DNA of 64,000 nt, taken from Paenibacillus pasadenensis DSM 19293. Its GTDB lineage: Bacteria; Bacillota; Bacilli; Paenibacillales; Paenibacillaceae. Both the position numbers and the translations under genes were made by a program. The DNA lies in contig NZ_KE383856.1 in NCBI RefSeq assembly GCF_000422485.1, forward strand, positions 18,568 to 82,567, written 5' to 3'. Below the pieces are notes generated by a model. That model saw only the letters and a program-made list of their open reading frames with translations. It made no database searches and was not told the origin of the DNA. Shown in pieces: positions 60,101-64,000 of the stretch; position 1 is the first letter of the stretch, and every line of letters begins with the position of its first letter.

Positions 60101-62237
60101 CCTCATCTTCACCTACGCCAACGCGGGCGCCTTCACGACCCGCTCGGTCTATATCGACGGCGAGCGGGCCAAGGATGCGGGCGGCAATCCGCTCAAGATC
60201 GGACTCGACGGCACGAAGGGCAAGGACGCGTTCAGCGGCGACGGCTATGTGATCCTGCCGCATCTCGGAGCGGGAGCGCATCAGGTGACGCTGAAAATGG
60301 AAGCCGACGACGTGCCGGGATCGATCCAGCTGCGCGGCGTGACGGTCGGGTATTTCGACGAGCCTTCGGTGCGTCTGATGGACGCGGCGCTGGCATCGAT
60401 GGGTGCGACCCACATCGAGCTCGGGACGGCGGAGCAGATCGGCGAGGGGCCGAACATGCTGGCGCACGAGTATTACCCGAACCGCAGCAAGAAGATGACC
60501 GAGAGCACGAAGGAGGCGATGAAGGACTACTACAAGTTCTTCGCCGCCTACGAGAACCTGCTGTTCGACAGCAAGGCGGATGCGGATGCGGCGGTCGAGG
60601 CGTTCGACGCTTCGGGGCAGGCGCTGCCGACGAGCCGGGACGGCTCGGAGCGGACGCTTTGGACGACCGTCCGCACCAACGCCGGCAATGAGGGGTATGC
60701 CGACTACGACGTCATCCATCTGATCAACCTGCTGGACAACGACTCCAACTGGCGGAACGAGGCGCGGCAGCCGAAGGCGGCGCACGATCTTGCGGTCCGC
60801 TATGCGATCGGCGGCCCGGCGGCGGAGCGGCCGGAGCTGAAGGTGTACGCGGCCACGCCGGACAGCCGCGAGGGCGCCATGCAGGAGCTCGACTATGTCT
60901 GGGACGGCGATTCCATCGTGATCCAGGTGCCGGAGCTCGACTACTGGACGATGCTCGTCATCGACCGGCAGCCGCAGTCGCCGGAGCCGCAGGCGTTGTT
61001 CGGCGGAGACGGCTCCGAGACGAGCCCGACGCCGTCCCCAAGCGCAAGCCCGACGTCGCCTCCGGCCGAGCCGCCGGCGTCCGGCGCAGCGGCATCGGCC
61101 GCTCCTTCGCCATCCGCATCGCCAGCGCCGGCAGTCCGCGTCATCGGCGAGAGTGAGCTGTCGGGCGAAGGCGCGGCAGGCCGGATCGACTTGCGTCTCG
61201 AGGCTGGAACCGGCCGGGCGCGGATTCCGGTGGCAGCCGCGGGCAAGATTTCGGCCAAGGAAGTCCGGATCGGACACGATGGGGCAGCAGCCGTTTGGAA
61301 AAGCTCCGCGCTGAACGCCTTGCTGGCTGCCGCCGCCAAGGATGGAGCGGCCTGGCTTGAGCTGGAGCTGCGGCCGGCAGGGGAGGCCAAGGCTCCGCAC
61401 GCGGCGTGGACGCCGAGGAGCGCAGTCTATGAAGCCCGCTTGAGCGCAGTCGGCTCCGACGGAACAGCGGTGGGCAGCGCGGCGCTGTACCCTCAAGGCC
61501 AGCTGGAATTCCGGGTGCAGGCTCCGCTGCTCGGAGGCAAGACGCTCGGCCTGTACCGGGCGGGCGCAACGGACGCCGAGTGGAGCTACGCCGGCGGCGT
61601 TTATAGGCCGGGAGAGCGCGTCCTGCGTGCGGATTGGACCGAATCCGGCTCCTACGCTGTCATGGATCATCTCAAGACGTTCGCGGACGTGCCGCCCAGC
61701 CACTGGGGCTACGAAGCGATCGCGTCGCTGGCCGCCAAGCAGATTGTGACCGGCATGACGGAGAGCCGCTTCGAGCCGTCGGCGACGGCCACCAGAGCCC
61801 AGCTCGCGGCGCTGCTCGTCCGGACGCTTGGCCTCTCATCCGGCGGCAAGCCATCCGCTTTCCCTGATATTCCGGCAGGCGCATGGCATGCCGATGCGGT
61901 CTCCTCCGCCGTCTCGGCCGGCTTGATCCTCGGACGGGAGGATGGCCGGTTCGATCCTGATGCCGCTGTCTCGAGACAGGAGCTGGCGGTGATGCTGGAT
62001 CGCACGCTCGACTACCTGGGCGGGCAGAAGCAGGCGCCGGCAGCCGCCGCGTCCTCTTCCTTCTCGGATCGCGCGCTGATCGCGGCCTGGGCTCAGGCGG
62101 CGGTGAGCCGCCTGGAGCAGGCCGGGCTGCTGCTCGGCGACGCCCGGGGACAATTCCGGCCGCAGGCCGCCAGCACGCGGGCCGAGATTGCGGCCGTGCT
62201 GGACCGGCTGCTGGAGCGGACGGCCGCGGCGGACTGA
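57123..62237 (+). CDS. SLH-anchored GH66 dextranase/CITase with five inserted modules
   Basis: A 1704-aa secreted enzyme. Signal peptide about 1-37; Ig-like N-domain about 55-140; GH66 barrel from about 145 (SDWKRFPRYGYVSEFPRE) with nucleophile Asp339 (GFDGMHLDQWG) and acid Glu411 (DYSEIWSD). After AGYMNYKMATG (about 446) the barrel is broken by about 625 residues comprising five beta-sandwich modules of 115-130 residues, CBM35/CBM6-like, and resumes at about 1077 (FDEPSVRLMDAALASMGATH). Then come a Ser/Pro linker (about 1300), a beta domain and three SLH domains (about 1519-1570, 1578-1630, 1640-1700) for S-layer anchoring. GH66 covers endo-dextranase and cycloisomaltooligosaccharide glucanotransferase; CBM35 inside the catalytic domain is known for the latter, so CITase is possible. 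ATG 57123 after AAGGAGGAAC. Confidence 0.9.
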   Translation: MMRPIVKHAARAMAAALALQAVLPGAISWNAARAAAAAQIAGPAASVPASPIESLAVGKARYAPGEAAQLTLRFRDEQPWQGQLHVEIHHLNRLIAQGTKTIQAQPGQGELSFSWNPPDRDFTGYLVKAWLKGREEEAVTAAIDVSSDWKRFPRYGYVSEFPRETAAESDAKLKQLSQEYYLNGYQFYDWMWRHDVSVYSKTDASGKPVRDEQGNFVTEAITPEAHYADLLGRDLYPLSIKQQVAAAQKYGSAAMAYQMNYAARENYEDFGVSPRWGLFKAKPDPAEPQKSQDGFTFDVNGKTTSLFLQDPGNPEWQRYIAGQFVRAANEFGFDGMHLDQWGANDKNFLYGYDGSQRYYSLDYDKIINATKDALAANDPAKSDVTFNMVGGNAEYSAVPNPATKTDFDYSEIWSDRNHYRDLQKVVEDTRSKNGGKAMVIAGYMNYKMATGVKTRGTAARDVPAAAESPSRIAKAHGWVGNFGRKDTDAVTFRVTVPAAGSYRLKLGYGHGNDGGAPEGRLAVNGATAAAAIPFPEKTGWGEPTAEAVVEAALVKGENEVRLTLNTNGLWLNLASLTVSGHGSDKRYDAADAELDNVIVDQYSHVYGFETKGDTIRFEVEAPQAGDYPLSFTYASDWQEASRELRVDGERQADVVFPAAGGWESFVPSGVLAQARLKAGKNIVELRAPADDLGIKLRDMTVGDQKLPAYFAEIPPAASIVLTPSSTDNFGQAGQSVTYRVYADRAVDSIGVLYRTDNEPALSVKVDGQPAPQAQQVPFSRTPGGWGGDMQLKLLPLRLEAGAHEVRLEMATSGQYANVAGIVADGRLYSSGGAAPEGGVQPVVGYASGFDNVNDRVAFEVQAPEDGLYDLDWIYRAQGQAAAVRSVSVNGSAAGELTLDPAAAWTDKRQAGVALRQGSNVVVISQEAGQAGSIQLDRLDVRPAQGSGAVRSYEAENPRSDTSFALVKDTVVNFGEVGQQVTYPLEVPAAGEQSLIFTYANAGAFTTRSVYIDGERAKDAGGNPLKIGLDGTKGKDAFSGDGYVILPHLGAGAHQVTLKMEADDVPGSIQLRGVTVGYFDEPSVRLMDAALASMGATHIELGTAEQIGEGPNMLAHEYYPNRSKKMTESTKEAMKDYYKFFAAYENLLFDSKADADAAVEAFDASGQALPTSRDGSERTLWTTVRTNAGNEGYADYDVIHLINLLDNDSNWRNEARQPKAAHDLAVRYAIGGPAAERPELKVYAATPDSREGAMQELDYVWDGDSIVIQVPELDYWTMLVIDRQPQSPEPQALFGGDGSETSPTPSPSASPTSPPAEPPASGAAASAAPSPSASPAPAVRVIGESELSGEGAAGRIDLRLEAGTGRARIPVAAAGKISAKEVRIGHDGAAAVWKSSALNALLAAAAKDGAAWLELELRPAGEAKAPHAAWTPRSAVYEARLSAVGSDGTAVGSAALYPQGQLEFRVQAPLLGGKTLGLYRAGATDAEWSYAGGVYRPGERVLRADWTESGSYAVMDHLKTFADVPPSHWGYEAIASLAAKQIVTGMTESRFEPSATATRAQLAALLVRTLGLSSGGKPSAFPDIPAGAWHADAVSSAVSAGLILGREDGRFDPDAAVSRQELAVMLDRTLDYLGGQKQAPAAAASSSFSDRALIAAWAQAAVSRLEQAGLLLGDARGQFRPQAASTRAEIAAVLDRLLERTAAAD

Positions 62238-62274
62238 CGCCGTCCTGGCGAGGACGGCACGAGATGGCGCAGGC

Positions 62275-62316
62275 AAGGGGCGGAGGGCTGCAAGTGTGGC
62301 TTTCCGCCCCTTTTTT
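62275..62316 (+). terminator. rho-independent terminator
   Basis: AAGGGGCGGA (62275-62284) pairs with TCCGCCCCTT (62303-62312) and runs into six Ts. The second GH66 gene therefore probably needs its own promoter or read-through. Confidence 0.85.
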
Positions 62317-62411
62317 CCATCCAGCGGAAGGGAGGCGATGTCCTGGAATCCGGACGATGCTGGATTCCATGCGCAAGCGACAAGCGATGAACAAAACGAG
62401 GAGGAACGATC

Positions 62412-64000
62412 ATGACCAGCAAGCTCTTGCCTGTGTTCGGCCTGGTTGTCCTGCTGCTCGGCCTGGCTGGGATGGCGCCGGAACAAGCTTCGGCCGGCAC
62501 CGCGCCGCTCCTGCAGCGGGTCAATACCGACAAGGCCCGCTACAATCCGGGCGAGCAAGCCGCCATCTATTTGGATTTGAAAAACGGGACCGGGTCCAGC
62601 TTCGCCGGCTCGGTGACGCTTTATTTCCGCCATCTAGGAGCGGAGGCAGGCCCGGACCAGACCCGGACCGTGTCCCTCGGCGCGGGACAAGCGACAACGC
62701 TGACGTATGCCTGGACGCCCCCGTCGACCGACTATCGGGGGTATCTGGTGGAGGCATGGGTCCGGGACCAGAGCGGCGCGGTCGTCGACTCCGGATCGAC
62801 GGCGATCGACGTCTCGAGCAACTGGACCAGATTTCCGCGGTACGGCTATGTGAGCGAGTTCGCGGATACGGTCGATACGGCGAACTCGACGTGGCAGCTG
62901 AAAAACTACCATATCAACGCGCTGCAATTTTATGACTGGCACTGGCAGCACCATCGTCCGAACCCGGATCCGCAGTCCCCGTCCTGGCAGGATATCGCCA
63001 ACCGCCGGGTGGCGCGCTCGACGGTGAACGGCTACATAAGCAGCGCTCACCACTACGGCATGAAGGCGATGAACTACAATCTGATCAACGGCGCCTTCGA
63101 CAACTATTGGAACGACGGGGTGCAGGTCGCATGGGGACTGTTCAAGGACAGCGGCGGCAGCTACGACCCGAGCCGCCAGGATCTTCACGGGCTTCCGGGC
63201 GGCTGGGCAGGCGGGGGAGGAAAGATCTATCTGTTCAATCCCGCGAACCCCGGCTGGCGGAACTACATCTTCACGAGGGAAGAGGAGGTGTTCCAGAACT
63301 TCGCATTCGACGGGTGGCACATGGATACGCTCGGTCCTCGGGGCACGCTCTACGACTGGAACCGCAATGCGGTCCAGCTGGACTCGACGTATGCCGGATT
63401 CATCAATGCCGCGAAGGCGCGCCTTCAGAAAGAGGTCGTCTTCAACAGCGTCCTGGCCTACGGACAGGATCAGGTGTCCGCGGACTCGAGCGCGGAATTC
63501 GTCTACACGGAGCTGTGGGATGACGACGAATCGAACGACGACTACATCGATCTGCTGCGTCTGGTGGAGCGCTCCAAGGCGCGCAGCGACAAGGCCGTCG
63601 TATTCGCCGCGTACATGAATTACAAGCATTCGCAGGAGACTCCAGGAGGAACGCAGCGACTGTTCAACGAAGCGTCGGTCAGGCTGGCGGATGCCGCCAT
63701 GTTCGCTGCAGGCGCCTCGCACATCGAGCTCGGCGACGGCGGAAGCATGCTGTCGAACGAGTATTTCCCGAACAAGAATCTGGTCATGAGCGACAGCCTC
63801 AAGGCGGCGATGAAGAATTACTACGGGTTCCTGACAGCCTATCAGAACCTGCTGAGGGACGGCGTCGTCAGCGGGTCGAGCCGGATCGAGCTGACAGGCT
63901 TGCCGTCGAGCACGGAGGGCGATGCGGGAGCGGTGTGGAAGTTCTCGAAGTCGAAGGACGGCTACGACATCATCCACCTCATCAACCTGGAAAACAACGT
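62412..64000 (+). CDS. secreted GH66 dextranase, cut by window end
   Basis: Open to the last base (at least 529 codons). Signal peptide (LLPVFGLVVLLLGLAGMAPE, cleavage near ASA, about residue 26), an N-domain with NTDKARYNPGEQAAIYLDLK, then the GH66 barrel starting SSNWTRFPRYGYVSEFADTV. Nucleophile Asp305 in FDGWHMDTLG and acid Glu367 in VYTELWDD. The barrel is continuous: AAYMNYKHSQETPGGTQRLF runs straight into NEASVRLADAAMFAAGASHI, where the upstream paralogue has its five-module insertion. A plain GH66 dextranase is likely. ATG 62412 after GAGGAGG. C-terminal domains and any anchor are outside the window. Confidence 0.93.
   Translation, partial: MTSKLLPVFGLVVLLLGLAGMAPEQASAGTAPLLQRVNTDKARYNPGEQAAIYLDLKNGTGSSFAGSVTLYFRHLGAEAGPDQTRTVSLGAGQATTLTYAWTPPSTDYRGYLVEAWVRDQSGAVVDSGSTAIDVSSNWTRFPRYGYVSEFADTVDTANSTWQLKNYHINALQFYDWHWQHHRPNPDPQSPSWQDIANRRVARSTVNGYISSAHHYGMKAMNYNLINGAFDNYWNDGVQVAWGLFKDSGGSYDPSRQDLHGLPGGWAGGGGKIYLFNPANPGWRNYIFTREEEVFQNFAFDGWHMDTLGPRGTLYDWNRNAVQLDSTYAGFINAAKARLQKEVVFNSVLAYGQDQVSADSSAEFVYTELWDDDESNDDYIDLLRLVERSKARSDKAVVFAAYMNYKHSQETPGGTQRLFNEASVRLADAAMFAAGASHIELGDGGSMLSNEYFPNKNLVMSDSLKAAMKNYYGFLTAYQNLLRDGVVSGSSRIELTGLPSSTEGDAGAVWKFSKSKDGYDIIHLINLENN

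Noticed and set aside
58530-61703. 1057-codon reverse open frame
   Set aside because: Antisense shadow of the GH66 gene caused by high third-position G+C.

Overview
The window is chromosomal DNA of a high-GC Paenibacillus-type Gram-positive (Bacillales). Evidence: strong AGGAGG-type ribosome binding sites with frequent TTG and GTG starts, three carbohydrate ABC importers of the binding-protein plus two-permease type with no ATPase gene beside them, a YesM/YesN-type two-component pair, an S-layer-homology-anchored GH66 enzyme with CBM35-like modules, a copper-amine-oxidase-N-like secreted protein, and a sequence matching the CcpA cre consensus. Most of the DNA looks about two-thirds G+C, so every real gene has long open-frame shadows on other frames; these were discarded. 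No rRNA or tRNA gene was recognised.

Layout. 0-7 kb: housekeeping and stress genes (secreted CuAO-N protein, GNAT acetyltransferase, luciferase-like oxidoreductase, a GrpB-aminoglycoside adenylyltransferase fusion, DUF4362-like lipoprotein, Dabb protein, histidine phosphatase). 7-10.4 kb: a duplicated long/short pair of membrane proteins sharing one core. 10.7-14.1 kb: sugar ABC importer. 14.1-15.8 kb: a gene-free block of four different tandem-repeat families. 15.8-21.9 kb: DUF4127-nanE-rpiR-ROK-FAD oxidoreductase operon, suggesting amino-sugar catabolism. 22-31 kb: a secreted protein and a giant beta-propeller/DUF11 gene (reverse strand), with a partial second copy of their junction separated from the original by an AT-rich two-gene island (24.1-25.95 kb). 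31-35.4 kb: reverse-strand sugar importer coupled to an acyltransferase, with a cre site on its -35 box. 35.5-36.75 kb: a solitary TnpB element. 36.7-38.8 kb: ArsR-type regulator and a SUKH-like protein. 38.8-44.3 kb: sulfonate utilisation (ssuA, ssuD, ssuC, ssuB) with a divergent regulator that joins an excisionase-type HTH to an SsuA-like binding domain. 44.4-47.2 kb: AraC regulator, Gfo/Idh/MocA oxidoreductase and ThuA-like protein. 47.2-64 kb: a dextran/isomaltooligosaccharide locus: LacI regulator, intracellular alpha-1,6-glucosidase, YesM/YesN, LplB/YtcP/LipO-type importer and two secreted GH66 enzymes, the second cut by the window end.

How the last locus may work (inference): secreted, SLH-anchored GH66 enzymes cut dextran outside the cell; the importer brings in isomaltooligosaccharides; the GH13 enzyme, with Val after its nucleophile, hydrolyses alpha-1,6 bonds inside; LacI controls its own gene and the glucosidase through a palindrome at the promoter and probably a second copy inside the glucosidase gene; YesM/YesN probably senses the sugar outside.

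The most unusual items are the lac-like intragenic operator, the AT-rich island flanked by a partial duplication, the repeat block at 14-15.8 kb together with in-frame repeats inside two nearby proteins, the HTH-SsuA-like one-component regulator, and the five-module insertion in the GH66 catalytic domain.
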